DNA of 30,910 bases, taken from Ruminococcus sp. (GTDB lineage: Bacteria > Bacillota_A > Clostridia > Oscillospirales > Ruminococcaceae). The stretch is taken from the NCBI RefSeq assembly GCF_024684275.1, contig NZ_JAIKXF010000060.1, positions 1-30,910 on the forward strand, written 5' to 3'. Below, in pieces: positions 16,754-25,326 of the stretch. Every line of letters begins with the position of its first letter. Position 1 is the first letter of the stretch. Under the pieces are notes generated by a model. That model saw only the letters and a program-made list of their open reading frames with translations. It was not told the origin of the DNA and did no database searches. The position numbers were made by a program, and so were the translations under genes.

Positions 16754-16788
16754 TAAACGTTTAGTTTCTCGTTTCAATCAGTTCAAAC
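16754..16788. promoter_or_regulatory. Palindromes in the BREX leader (candidate operator)
   Basis: TAAACGTTTA at 16754-16763 is a perfect 10-bp palindrome, and GTTTCAATCAGTTCAAAC at 16771-16788 is a dyad with 6 of 7 arm bases matching. Both lie between the BREX start site and brxA, a plausible place for the XRE protein encoded at the end of the operon to bind. No binding evidence exists; AT-rich DNA gives such palindromes by chance. Confidence 0.3.
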
Positions 16789-16838
16789 AACGATTTATAC
16801 ATTTGTTATCACAATATATTAGGAATAACGCTACATAT

Positions 16839-16867
16839 ATTATATCATTAATTGCTAAAATAGTCAA
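16839..16867 (-). promoter_or_regulatory. BREX operon promoter
   Basis: On the minus strand the sequence reads TTGACT (16867-16862), a 17-nt spacer and TATAAT (16844-16839). This is close to the sigma-A consensus, with a start near 16832, about 107 nt before the first brxA ATG. No other equally good promoter is seen between here and brxA, so it likely drives the whole nine-gene operon. Confidence 0.75.
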
Positions 16868-16969
16868 CGTGAACGCTCATATTGAATAAAACAAATAACA
16901 TTACGTTTCTCTGAATATATCAATTATTCTATTTCACTAATCTCATTCTTTTTTTTGCTTAATTTGCAA

Positions 16970-17056
16970 TTATTTAACAAACAACCAAATTATAGCACAA
17001 ATTACCACTAAAACTAGTATTAGAATTGTAAAAAAATCAATTATTTTTTTAGTCAT
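16970..17056 (-). CDS. 28-aa single-pass membrane peptide
   Basis: A short ORF starts with ATG after a strong GGGGG site at 7-nt spacing. It encodes 28 residues: a basic MTKK start, a hydrophobic helix of about 22 residues (IIDFFTILI...IIWLFV) and a final lysine. This is a typical membrane peptide layout, like small accessory or toxin peptides. It lies 35 nt after the 33-aa ORF and about 100 nt before the BREX promoter, so it is probably the last gene of the envelope cluster transcript. Support comes from the ribosome binding site and clean topology; there is no family match I can name. Confidence 0.6.
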   Translation of the reverse strand: MTKKIIDFFTILILVLVVICAIIWLFVK

Positions 17057-17091
17057 AGTGATTCCCCCTTTATTCATTTTCGGTTATCTCT

Positions 17092-17193
17092 TCAGCTAAT
17101 AATTGATGCCAATAGCTTAGCGTTATCATAAAACTTCAATAGTACTTGAACAAATGAGTATTCAAAAACTTGGGGTTCTATATTCTTAGCCAT
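17092..17193 (-). CDS. Possible 33-aa small ORF
   Basis: ATG at 17193 follows AAAGG about 9 nt upstream and opens a 33-codon frame (MAKNIEPQVFEYSF... ending LLASIIS). It lies 36 nt after the DUF4230-like gene and before the 28-aa membrane peptide, so it would be co-transcribed with both. The peptide is not hydrophobic enough for a membrane helix and matches nothing I know. The ribosome binding site is moderate, so it may be chance. Confidence 0.35.
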   Translation of the reverse strand: MAKNIEPQVFEYSFVQVLLKFYDNAKLLASIIS

Positions 17194-17229
17194 TACAATA
17201 CGCCTTTGTATAAGATTTCATAATATATG

Positions 17230-17985
17230 TCAGATAAATTCAATTTGAATATCACTATCCTTCAAATTCAGTTCTGGATTGATATTCTTTATAAAAGTTC
17301 TGATCAGATTTTCAGTTGACATTTTGGCTCTTGCAAGATTTTCATCATTATTTTCAAGCTGTTCGGTAAGATTATCTAATGCTTCTGCACGATCATTTAA
17401 CATCATTTGTACGCCTGAATCATAATCGCCATTTAATTCAAAAAATCCTTTTTCATATTTATATAGGTATGCTTTAGTGTTATTATCAAGAGCTATATGA
17501 TTTAATTGAGGAGTCTTTAACTTTACAAGGATAAAGTTGTTATAATCATCAATTATAAATTCGCTGATACTCATGTCAACCGTATAGACACCGGTTGCAT
17601 TAAATTCAACCCATCTTGTTGTTCTATCCTCGTCCTCTTCAGGATCAGAAATTTTAACCCAACTATCACTTACGCTTAAAACTTCCAGAGAATTTTCTTC
17701 TTTTATATTGCCAATAGTGATCTTAGCTCGGTTGCTAACATGATTCTGTTCCTCAAAATAATCAAACGATTTTTGCTTGAATTGATCATACGTTTTTTTC
17801 TTTGTATCATTAAAAACATTAGAAAACGCTGCTCTCGATGCTGATTTTGCATTAGCGCAAGAGGTTAAAAGCAAAACTATACTAACTACTATGAGTGTAA
17901 AGAGTAATATAATATATACTGCCTTTAAACCTTTAAGATTGCTTTTGCGTTTAGTTTTTCTTGTTGTTTTATTTGAAACGGACAT
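17230..17985 (-). CDS. DUF4230-like membrane-anchored protein (second copy)
   Basis: The 251-aa protein has a basic N-terminus, a hydrophobic helix at about 22-42 and then LTSC (40-43), so it is either a signal-anchored protein or a lipoprotein with an unusually long leader. The outer part resembles DUF4230: a VYTVDMSISEF strand, the ILVKLKTPQL segment, a GFFELN turn and a long helix with many Ala/Asn residues ending in a short DIQIEF strand. The function of DUF4230 is unknown. Its start overlaps the end of the gene upstream by 17 nt, so translation is probably coupled. The upstream gene has the same layout, so the two look like an old duplication that now works as a pair. Confidence 0.65.
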   Translation of the reverse strand: MSVSNKTTRKTKRKSNLKGLKAVYIILLFTLIVVSIVLLLTSCANAKSASRAAFSNVFNDTKKKTYDQFKQKSFDYFEEQNHVSNRAKITIGNIKEENSLEVLSVSDSWVKISDPEEDEDRTTRWVEFNATGVYTVDMSISEFIIDDYNNFILVKLKTPQLNHIALDNNTKAYLYKYEKGFFELNGDYDSGVQMMLNDRAEALDNLTEQLENNDENLARAKMSTENLIRTFIKNINPELNLKDSDIQIEFI

Positions 17986-18724
17986 GAATCACAACCTCCT
18001 CATTTGTTGAAGATTGAATAAGGAATGTCACTTGTTTTTCAGCTGATTCCATTGCAGACTGTTTCAAATTTTCGTAGTTATTTACAGTCTTTTCTGCATC
18101 AATAGTTAGTTCCTTAATGCTGTTCATTGTTGCTGTGTAACCGTCCTCATTGCTACCAGACCAACTGTGTTTCATATATGAAGCAAGTTGCTGACTTTTT
18201 TTATCATCAATTCTTAAGGTAGCTTCTGGCATAGGAAGTGTTACTTCATAGATATTGCCATTTGGAATTATTTCTGCATCATATAAGTCAACGGTAAAAG
18301 TTATATCACCATAGAATGCTAAAAGTGATTTATACTTATCCGCAATTTCTAACAGATCACGCATTACTACAGATGCTGAAAGCACCTCTAGTTTTCCCAT
18401 TGTCTGAATTTTATTAGCAATATCGACCTCTGTATCTTTAGCAGATAGTCCTTCAGCTGTACCTTCTTTTGCACCTTCCGCAATACCTTCTGTAATCCCT
18501 TCATATGAACCCATTAACTTTCCAGCGGCTTTTCCGGCTGTAGTGCCAACTCCTGTTCCGTAATTATTAGCTTTGAAAAAAACTGATACAGAAAAGACTA
18601 CTACCAAAATAGTAACCATAGAAAAAATTAACAGTTTTACGGCAGATGAAGCTTTTTTTATTGTTTGACCAATGCTTTTTTTCGAGGATTTTGTTGTCCT
18701 CTTTTTTACTTTTGCAGTAGGCAT
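17969..18724 (-). CDS. DUF4230-like membrane-anchored protein (first copy)
   Basis: The 251-aa protein begins with a very basic 1-28 segment and one transmembrane helix (about 30-51), followed by a Gly/Ala-rich stretch (56-93) with repeated GxxxG-like and EG steps that could pack helices. The outer domain shows the DUF4230-like pattern: GDITFTVDLYDAEI, then IYEVTLPMPEATL (about 145-175), then a helix with AEKTVNNYENLKQSAMESA and a final hydrophobic strand. The role is unknown; a cell-surface or envelope function is inferred from topology. It is 13 nt after the lipoprotein gene and overlaps the next copy by 17 nt. Confidence 0.65.
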   Translation of the reverse strand: MPTAKVKKRTTKSSKKSIGQTIKKASSAVKLLIFSMVTILVVVFSVSVFFKANNYGTGVGTTAGKAAGKLMGSYEGITEGIAEGAKEGTAEGLSAKDTEVDIANKIQTMGKLEVLSASVVMRDLLEIADKYKSLLAFYGDITFTVDLYDAEIIPNGNIYEVTLPMPEATLRIDDKKSQQLASYMKHSWSGSNEDGYTATMNSIKELTIDAEKTVNNYENLKQSAMESAEKQVTFLIQSSTNEEVVIHVRFK

Positions 18725-18737
18725 TTTCTCACCTCAC

Positions 18738-20996
18738 TTATTTTATGCGAGTATCAGATTTAATATCTGATAATTCTTCGTCTATATCTTTATAACTACA
18801 AGTTGAGCTATATTTAGAAGTTTCGATGTCATAGATTGACCTAAATGGATTCAGTTTTTTCCAATTCTTTTTATAGAGCTTATAATTATCATTTGCTGTT
18901 ACAGTGATTTTGACTTCTCTTGAATTATCTACATATTCGCCATCTTTGATAGTTTCCTTATTTGTAACATCGTTGTACGATATAACAACTTTTCCATTAT
19001 CGTATGTATAGTCTTGCGAATTGAAGAATGATCCCTTAACTTTACTTATTTCAATATCTATATCCTTATAGTATGTACTGTCACCAGAATCGGTATTTAT
19101 CGACTGAGAGCCACTACCACTTAGTATGTAGTATACTTCTTTTATTTCCTTCTTTGAAGCTGTTGTTTTGGTTACAGCAATTTTTATTGCTTCATTTTTT
19201 AAAGGACTCCAATCGGAAACATTGATTTTTATACCAGAAACTGTCTCGATTTTATATTCATCTAAAAGCTCGTTGTCATCAAGTCCAAGTGGATTAGACC
19301 AACTATTAAAAGCTTCTTTAGATTTATAGGATTTTTTATCAGGATTTGTTAACACATCACCATTGTAAATATTGAATTTAATCTCAGTTCCGACTGATTC
19401 GTCAAGTTCTACTGAAAGGCTTGCTTTTTGAGCAGAGCTAAGCTCAAAAACTTTATCAATTGTCACTTCGTTGCCATCATTATCTTTGAATCTTATGCGA
19501 TGATCTGTACTGCTAACAATACATTCTGCTTGATCTGAAAGATTATTAACTTTATATCTTTCGGCAGGAGTAAAGCTTGCAGTCAGTTTATCTGTACCAG
19601 CGGCGAAGTAAGAGTTGTTTTTATTGACTTCTTTTCCATTAATAAAGTAAGTAATAGTTCCGCCCTTATCAGGCTGAGGAAGATCTATTGTCTGCTTGGG
19701 CATGAATTTTAGTTCATTTTGAAGCATATATTCAATATTTGAGTCAATAGTGAGTTTCCTTTCATCAACTCCCATATTAAACATATAGCCATCATCTGCT
19801 TGTCCAATATAGTAAATTACATCTCCAATGTTGAGATTTGTTTTTTTGCTTATCTGTTTATGACTGCTATCGTAAAAAGATACTTTACCGTTGGAATAAG
19901 TGTATGCTGCCGGATCAAACACAAAAATGTCAGATTCGTTATATACGGAATACACATATCCGTTATTTGTTAATCTGAATAGATTTTTAGTAGTTCCTAT
20001 ATCTGTAATTTGACCTTCGGATTCTATTCTAACCTCAGCACCTAACTTGGCTGACGCCTCAAATGGTTTAAAAGGATAATCAGGTTCATATTTTTTTCCA
20101 TCAATCCAGATGGTTACAGGTTTTGTTGAAGAAATACTATCGATTTTTATTCTGAATTTTTTTCCGAACACAAGTTTATACTTATCAATTGCACTTTGAG
20201 CATTATACTGTGTGAACGTAACTATACCTGTTTCGTCAGAATATGTTTCACATTTAGGTTCTGCCTCATCCTCAATAAGATAATACTCATCTGGATCATA
20301 CTGTGCTTTAACACGAAATGTAGCGTTAGCTTCTACAGAATAATTATCAGATTTAGTTGAATATGACTGATTACCAACATTTATGATCCATACTGGAGAA
20401 ATCGAAAGGGTATTTCCATCTGCATCTTTGTACTCTGCATTAAAAGTTAAATTTCTGGTTTTGTATGAACCATCGGGGATAATACTTATCTCCTTATACT
20501 GAATATCTTTCGGTATAGTTACTGTGTCACCTTCAAAATATGTATAATTATAGATAGCTTGCTCGCCATCAAATACTGCCATTCTGAAACCTCGAAATTC
20601 ATATGTATTTGATTGAACAAGACTTGTTGTGTCGATTTGTGCATAGATAGTATCTCCAGGGTTCATATAACAGTTATCTTCATTTATAACCGAGTTATGC
20701 TCCGTATCTGAATAATACTTGACGTTAAGCAAGCTATTTGAAGCAAAAGAAACATGGAGTTCTCCTTGACGACTTTCAAGGTCAGACTGATTTATTTCGT
20801 TGTCAATATAATAACCGCTCTCGTCTATGTCATCATCATACATATCCTTCATGGATAGATATTCTTCATATTGCTTGTTATCAGAAAGAAGATAGTCATG
20901 TAATACTTTTTCTTTTTTTTCATTGAACTTATCTGCTGAACAGCTCGATAAAACTGCGCAACATACAGCAGTTAAAGCCAAAATGTACCTTTTCAT
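18738..20996 (-). CDS. Large surface lipoprotein of unknown function
   Basis: The 752-aa protein has a textbook lipoprotein signal: MKRY, a hydrophobic core and the lipobox LSSC with the lipidated Cys at 19. The mature part is rich in Tyr, Asn, Asp and Ser and looks beta-strand dominated, with repeated KxxxYxxxSY-like pieces suggesting several beta-sandwich or repeat modules, but I cannot assign a family. There are no other membrane helices. The start follows GAGGTG with good spacing. It precedes the two DUF4230-like genes at 13 nt, so a joint envelope complex is likely by inference. Such proteins in this clade often face the medium or a partner surface. Confidence 0.75.
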   Translation of the reverse strand: MKRYILALTAVCCAVLSSCSADKFNEKKEKVLHDYLLSDNKQYEEYLSMKDMYDDDIDESGYYIDNEINQSDLESRQGELHVSFASNSLLNVKYYSDTEHNSVINEDNCYMNPGDTIYAQIDTTSLVQSNTYEFRGFRMAVFDGEQAIYNYTYFEGDTVTIPKDIQYKEISIIPDGSYKTRNLTFNAEYKDADGNTLSISPVWIINVGNQSYSTKSDNYSVEANATFRVKAQYDPDEYYLIEDEAEPKCETYSDETGIVTFTQYNAQSAIDKYKLVFGKKFRIKIDSISSTKPVTIWIDGKKYEPDYPFKPFEASAKLGAEVRIESEGQITDIGTTKNLFRLTNNGYVYSVYNESDIFVFDPAAYTYSNGKVSFYDSSHKQISKKTNLNIGDVIYYIGQADDGYMFNMGVDERKLTIDSNIEYMLQNELKFMPKQTIDLPQPDKGGTITYFINGKEVNKNNSYFAAGTDKLTASFTPAERYKVNNLSDQAECIVSSTDHRIRFKDNDGNEVTIDKVFELSSAQKASLSVELDESVGTEIKFNIYNGDVLTNPDKKSYKSKEAFNSWSNPLGLDDNELLDEYKIETVSGIKINVSDWSPLKNEAIKIAVTKTTASKKEIKEVYYILSGSGSQSINTDSGDSTYYKDIDIEISKVKGSFFNSQDYTYDNGKVVISYNDVTNKETIKDGEYVDNSREVKITVTANDNYKLYKKNWKKLNPFRSIYDIETSKYSSTCSYKDIDEELSDIKSDTRIK

Positions 20997-21056
20997 CTTT
21001 TATTCACCTCTATATTACGAAAACAGCATATAGTTATCCATTAAACATATAATGAC

Positions 21057-21761
21057 TTAATCTAAGTCTTTTACATCAACGTCTATGATATCTTCGTCTT
21101 TGTCATTTGAAGAAAAATCGCCTTCCATAAACCATTTATATGCTCTCTTGGAAATAATTTTGGTTTCTGAATAATCAAGACCTCCACCAATAACAGCTCC
21201 TACTCCCGGTACAAGCTTACCAAGATTAACAAGTCCTTTTGTTCCAAATTTCGTTAAAAATCTAAAACCTACTTTTTGATTAATCTTAGTAAGAATTTTT
21301 CCCGGAATCTTTTTTATCATACTGTTTGCAAATTTAACTCCAAATTTAACTCCTACAGCTTTTACAAGTTGATTAACGCTTACACCTGCTAGGCAAGCAT
21401 AAACGAAGGTTTGCGTTTGATCACAGGTCAAGTCATACCCATTCATATACGCAATACAGGCTATCATTCTCATTTGAACATAAATTACACTACCGACATT
21501 TGCTGGAATCGCAACAGGCAAAGTTATTAAGCCACCAAATCCTGTTAGGAACCCAGAAGTAGTACATTTAGCTATTTGATTTTTTATCATCGCTTTGCAG
21601 GCTTCTTCTTTTGTTTTATGCTTTTTCAGATAATCATTTGCCAAATCTTCAACATTAGGGCTGACTTTAGGAATTCCATTTATACATTTATCATAGCAAC
21701 CTTCAAGCAGATTCATTATATCTTCTTGTGTAATTTTTTTCTTTTTATCTTCATTAGGCAT
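21057..21761 (-). CDS. EcsC-family protein
   Basis: This is an EcsC-family protein of 234 aa. Recognisable parts are the helical N-terminal region, the glycine-rich amphipathic stretch with FLTGFGGLITLPVAIPANVG (about 92-111) and the final GLVNLGKLVPGVGAVIGGGLDY block (about 180-200), a typical EcsC end. The function of EcsC-type proteins outside the ABC transporter context is unclear; membrane association is common. The start was moved from a GTG at 21776 to the ATG at 21761, because GGAGG lies at the right distance only from that ATG. It lies 60 nt before the lipoprotein gene. The C-terminal tail is strongly acidic. Confidence 0.82.
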   Translation of the reverse strand: MPNEDKKKKITQEDIMNLLEGCYDKCINGIPKVSPNVEDLANDYLKKHKTKEEACKAMIKNQIAKCTTSGFLTGFGGLITLPVAIPANVGSVIYVQMRMIACIAYMNGYDLTCDQTQTFVYACLAGVSVNQLVKAVGVKFGVKFANSMIKKIPGKILTKINQKVGFRFLTKFGTKGLVNLGKLVPGVGAVIGGGLDYSETKIISKRAYKWFMEGDFSSNDKDEDIIDVDVKDLD

Positions 21762-21811
21762 ATCATTATCCTCCACTTTACATAATAACCATTAATCATT
21801 GAAAAGATTCT

Positions 21812-22603
21812 TTATTTTATATTTTGAAAATAGTCACTTAACGTTTTTATAGGAGTATTATTTGTACTGTTATAAGCATAGATACTTAATACTATCGAAG
21901 CGTCAACAGCATTAACAGCACCATCACCATTGGCATCCAGTCTTAAAGTATTGTTTTGTAAAGTAGCTAAACTAAGTTCTAATGATGAAACTTTTTCTTC
22001 AAGCTCTTTGATTTTAGCATCTTTATTAAGCGGTTCACCAAATGGTATTTCTATTTTTTCTCCAAATAATACCATTGGTTGATTAGTTTTTAAATATGGT
22101 TCTTTAACGTATAAATCAAAAGACATTAGCATTGTTGCAGCGTAAGATGTACCTACTGCATTAAATAAAGAAGTATATACTACATATGAAGAATCATCAT
22201 CTGAAAAAGAAGTAGTGTACTTTGAAGCTGTCAGCTTGTAATTATCAAATGAAGATGTACCAGCATACCCTTCTTGACCTACAGCAGCAATCATTGAATC
22301 GTTAAACTGAAAATTACCTATTACACCACAGGTTACATAATTTCCAGTTTCGCATTGTATATCGATATGTATATGGCCATTATCATAAGCTGTCAATGCA
22401 TATATAAATTCCCAAATTTTATCCTTGTTTTTTCCTTTAACAGATTTACGATAAACAACGTTTTCCTCATTATCCGAGACATTTATAATATTCTGTTTAA
22501 CTGATTCTGAATCAACTGTTACAGCATTTGTTGTATATGTTGTAACATATGTTGCAATTGTAGAAACTGAAAGTATCGTTGCAATTATTCTTTTAGATAT
22601 CAT
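21812..22603 (-). CDS. Secreted protein with one dockerin-like calcium loop
   Basis: The 263-aa protein has a signal peptide (about 1-27, basic MISKR then a hydrophobic core ending near TNAVT). The middle is a beta-rich, unassigned domain (about 45-190), followed by a short coiled-coil helix (KIKELEEKVSSLELSLATLQ). The C-terminus has LDANGDGAVNAVDASIV (about 222-238), a clear dockerin type I calcium loop with its following helix. Dockerins normally carry two such loops; here only one is seen, so cohesin binding is uncertain. Dockerin-like ends are common in Ruminococcus. A GGAGG site precedes the start, and the HIRAN gene ends 24 nt upstream. Confidence 0.75.
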   Translation of the reverse strand: MISKRIIATILSVSTIATYVTTYTTNAVTVDSESVKQNIINVSDNEENVVYRKSVKGKNKDKIWEFIYALTAYDNGHIHIDIQCETGNYVTCGVIGNFQFNDSMIAAVGQEGYAGTSSFDNYKLTASKYTTSFSDDDSSYVVYTSLFNAVGTSYAATMLMSFDLYVKEPYLKTNQPMVLFGEKIEIPFGEPLNKDAKIKELEEKVSSLELSLATLQNNTLRLDANGDGAVNAVDASIVLSIYAYNSTNNTPIKTLSDYFQNIK

Positions 22604-22627
22604 AATTATTCCTCCAAATATATTTTT

Positions 22628-23020
22628 TTAAAAATCCACAAGGTATATACCGATGCTTATCTGCTGATAGTCGATACTCTTCTTATGAATACTCGAAATA
22701 TAGGCAACAAGGAGTTTGCCAGCATCCATTAATCGAGAAAATATAGCATTATCCTTCTCAGGAACATAGCCGAGCTTCTTTCCGTCACTTGTCAGAATAA
22801 GAATAGCTTTATCATCAAATTTATTGTCTTCACGCTGCAACGTAAGTCTGTCCTTTATCTTAATCTCCTGTAATACAGATTTATCCTTAAGATAGCTTAC
22901 TCCTGCAACATAAGTATCAAACAAGTGTATCTCCTTTGTTAAAGGCTTTATAACATGATCGAGCCCACCGTTTTGAGTTAAGGCTACAACTTCAGGCTTT
23001 TTTATCATCAGCTCGTCCAT
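22628..23020 (-). CDS. HIRAN-domain protein
   Basis: The 130-aa protein is largely one HIRAN domain (about 32-115): FDTYVAGVSYL, then a long strand pair with LTLQREDNKFDDKAILIL (59-76) and the KLGYVPEKDNAIFSRLMDAGK block (82-102). HIRAN domains recognise DNA, such as 3' ends or damaged and stalled structures in the Rad5/HLTF helicases. Here it stands alone, so it would act as an adapter. The start ATG overlaps the end of the J-domain gene by 13 nt, and its GGGGG site lies inside that gene, so translation is coupled. It probably belongs to the four-gene unit with the nuclease fusion. Confidence 0.82.
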   Translation of the reverse strand: MDELMIKKPEVVALTQNGGLDHVIKPLTKEIHLFDTYVAGVSYLKDKSVLQEIKIKDRLTLQREDNKFDDKAILILTSDGKKLGYVPEKDNAIFSRLMDAGKLLVAYISSIHKKSIDYQQISIGIYLVDF

Positions 23021-23784
23021 GTAAATGTTCCCCCTTCAACAATGAATTGTTTCAGCTGCTGATCCAGTTGTTCAGCATACTCTATGTATTCATTTAGCTC
23101 ATTTTCCAAAGCCTGTTTCTTTTCCTTTATCAAGCTATCATCACTGAGTATATCCCTATAAAGATAGGGATCAGTGCTCTTGATTTTTTCAATTTCCTTA
23201 TATAAGTTTTCGATTTTATCATCAATATCGGGAATAGTCACCGTTGTCTTACCTTCACCCAATGCTGCAAGTGCTTGATCTACGAGGAATTCGACTTCTT
23301 CAATTTCTTTCAGATCATTACACTGATATGCAGTAAGATTACGCAGCCATAGATCCATTAATTCTTCATGTTGCTCTGTAAGCGGATTTAAGTCAGGATG
23401 AAGCTTCTTGGCTATTCTGCGATATATCTGACGTATCTTTAATACTTCACTTTCAGGAATGGTTTTCATATCCTTACAAGCCTCATTGTTGGCTATCATA
23501 TCATTAAGCTGAGACTGATATTCAGCCATATCATGTTTTATTAATTTCTGAACCTCAGTCATATCAACGCTTTCACCTCGATTGAAGTACATCATGCAAT
23601 AGGAAAGCATCTTTTTCTTTTCAATACAGGAGATTTTTTGCTTGAAAACGGCTGTAATCTGTTCACCAAACTCATGAATATACTGTCTGAATATAGCCTG
23701 AGCTTCCTTGCGATAACGGTCACGCTCCATGAGCAAGTTCTCATATTCATCATATCTTCCGTCTTTAACGTATACAATCTCCAT
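23008..23784 (-). CDS. J-domain (DnaJ-like) protein
   Basis: The 258-aa protein has a J-domain core at about 110-175: helix II (RQIYRRIAKKLH), then the invariant HPD (129-131) and a helix III-like stretch, as in DnaJ-type Hsp70 cochaperones. HPD is the Hsp70-stimulating motif, so recruitment of DnaK is plausible. The N-terminal half (1-105) is helical and the C-terminal part (180-250) is coiled-coil prone. Genes on both sides encode a nuclease fusion and a HIRAN protein, so it may target Hsp70 to a DNA-bound complex, which is inference. The start follows GAGGTGATATA, 30 nt behind the nuclease gene. Confidence 0.78.
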   Translation of the reverse strand: MEIVYVKDGRYDEYENLLMERDRYRKEAQAIFRQYIHEFGEQITAVFKQKISCIEKKKMLSYCMMYFNRGESVDMTEVQKLIKHDMAEYQSQLNDMIANNEACKDMKTIPESEVLKIRQIYRRIAKKLHPDLNPLTEQHEELMDLWLRNLTAYQCNDLKEIEEVEFLVDQALAALGEGKTTVTIPDIDDKIENLYKEIEKIKSTDPYLYRDILSDDSLIKEKKQALENELNEYIEYAEQLDQQLKQFIVEGGTFTWTS

Positions 23785-23814
23785 TATATCACCTCAATAT
23801 TGAAAGAGTATCTT

Positions 23815-25326
23815 CTATTTTATTTCTGTATATGATACTTTATATTCAAATAATCTAATTCTGTTATCATTCTGAATTGCTTTAATGAGCTTCTTCGGCG
23901 GATCATTGACACAAATTATTCCATAGACCTTTTTTCCCTTAGCATATTTGGATTTCTCAAACCATTCAACGTATTTAACAGTTTGAGCATATGCATCATC
24001 ATATCCACTGTCTTTTTTTAGCTCAATAATATACAAGTTTCCAGCATTATCTTCGGCCAATAAATCAATTCTTCCTATCCCAGGGAATGACCATTGACGA
24101 CCATATATTCCTTTGCGTTTATATATTTTTAATGGAATTCCAAAAATGGAAGAACTTACAGAAAGTCGTTCTGCCAGTTCATCTTCAAGAATTCTTTCCT
24201 TAGAAAACTGATATGTTGGCTTATGCTCAATGCTGCTACTCTCTGTTAACTCATCATTGGCTTTATCATCCGATTGCTCTTTTTGATATTTTTTCTTACC
24301 TTTTTTTGCATCGTTTAGTTCATCAAGAGCGTGTTTGTAAATCTTTTCAGGTGAGTTTTTGATGAACCGATCCGCTTTATCAAATTCACCAAGTGCAGCA
24401 AGAGTTCTTACATATCCACTGCAAGCATATTTCAAATTAAGCTCATCTTCGATACATCTATGATACTCTTCCTCTGCTTTTTTATATTGTTTTGTAACAT
24501 AGTATTCGTATGCAAGATTATTTCGTGCCCACGGTTTCATTGGAGCAATTTCAAGGCATTTTTTATAACATTCTATAGCACCCTTTCTATCTCTGATTTT
24601 ACTCTTGCACCATGCCATCATGAATAATTTTTCATGCTTTGCAAATATGAATCCTTCTTCAATTCCTTCAAGAATAGCTAATGCATTCTCCCAACGATTA
24701 TCAGCATACCATAGTTCAGCCCTTAATTCTTTGGCAAGAACACTATCTGGAGTAACAAGCAACGCTTGAGAAACTGCTTCTTCAAGTAATGCAGTATCGT
24801 AATTACAATAATAAGTTTTCGTAGCCTTTATCAGTTCTGGAAGCCCCTTTTCATATTTTGACGTACTAATTTTTTCCAGAATATAATCATATAACTTTGG
24901 AATTGCTCCTTTGAAAATAAGATAATCATACGCAAACCATTCCTCATCAAGAGGTTCTTTATTTTGAATGTATCCATCGATCTCATTTTTTAAAAGATTA
25001 AAACATTTTTCTGTATTGCCATCAAAAAATGCTGCTATAGCGTTGTAATAATTTTTATTATTATCTGGTATATATGGTATTAATGGCATAAAAACACTCT
25101 GTACGAAACCAATATCTGAAATGCGAAAATCATCAAAATATTTCCATCCAAACATATTAAAAGCTATGTTATCTATTATCAAATCACATTCATATTTAAC
25201 AACTGCTGACCTTAATTTTACGTCAGGTATATCTATTATCTTTTTTACATATACTTCATCAGACATATCAGCCGGAATGCTTTCAATGAATTCACGCATT
25301 TTATTTTCAAGTTCTTTATCTGACAT
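23815..25326 (-). CDS. TPR protein fused to a NucS-like PD-(D/E)XK nuclease domain
   Basis: The 503-aa protein is a fusion. The middle (about 170-340) contains TPR-like helix pairs such as AIECYKKCLEIAPMKPWARNN and YYVTKQYKKAEEEYHRCIED. After a charged linker (345-375) the C-terminal domain (about 378-503) has the NucS-like nuclease pattern: GIGRIDLLAED with Asp421, then IIELKK with Glu435 and Lys437, the D...ExK triad of PD-(D/E)XK enzymes, then an AYAQTVKYVEWF helix. Such domains cut DNA, often at special structures. The gene begins directly after the Sel1 gene ends, so they share a transcript. TPR parts usually bind partners, so it may sit in a complex with the J and HIRAN proteins. Confidence 0.82.
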   Translation of the reverse strand: MSDKELENKMREFIESIPADMSDEVYVKKIIDIPDVKLRSAVVKYECDLIIDNIAFNMFGWKYFDDFRISDIGFVQSVFMPLIPYIPDNNKNYYNAIAAFFDGNTEKCFNLLKNEIDGYIQNKEPLDEEWFAYDYLIFKGAIPKLYDYILEKISTSKYEKGLPELIKATKTYYCNYDTALLEEAVSQALLVTPDSVLAKELRAELWYADNRWENALAILEGIEEGFIFAKHEKLFMMAWCKSKIRDRKGAIECYKKCLEIAPMKPWARNNLAYEYYVTKQYKKAEEEYHRCIEDELNLKYACSGYVRTLAALGEFDKADRFIKNSPEKIYKHALDELNDAKKGKKKYQKEQSDDKANDELTESSSIEHKPTYQFSKERILEDELAERLSVSSSIFGIPLKIYKRKGIYGRQWSFPGIGRIDLLAEDNAGNLYIIELKKDSGYDDAYAQTVKYVEWFEKSKYAKGKKVYGIICVNDPPKKLIKAIQNDNRIRLFEYKVSYTEIK

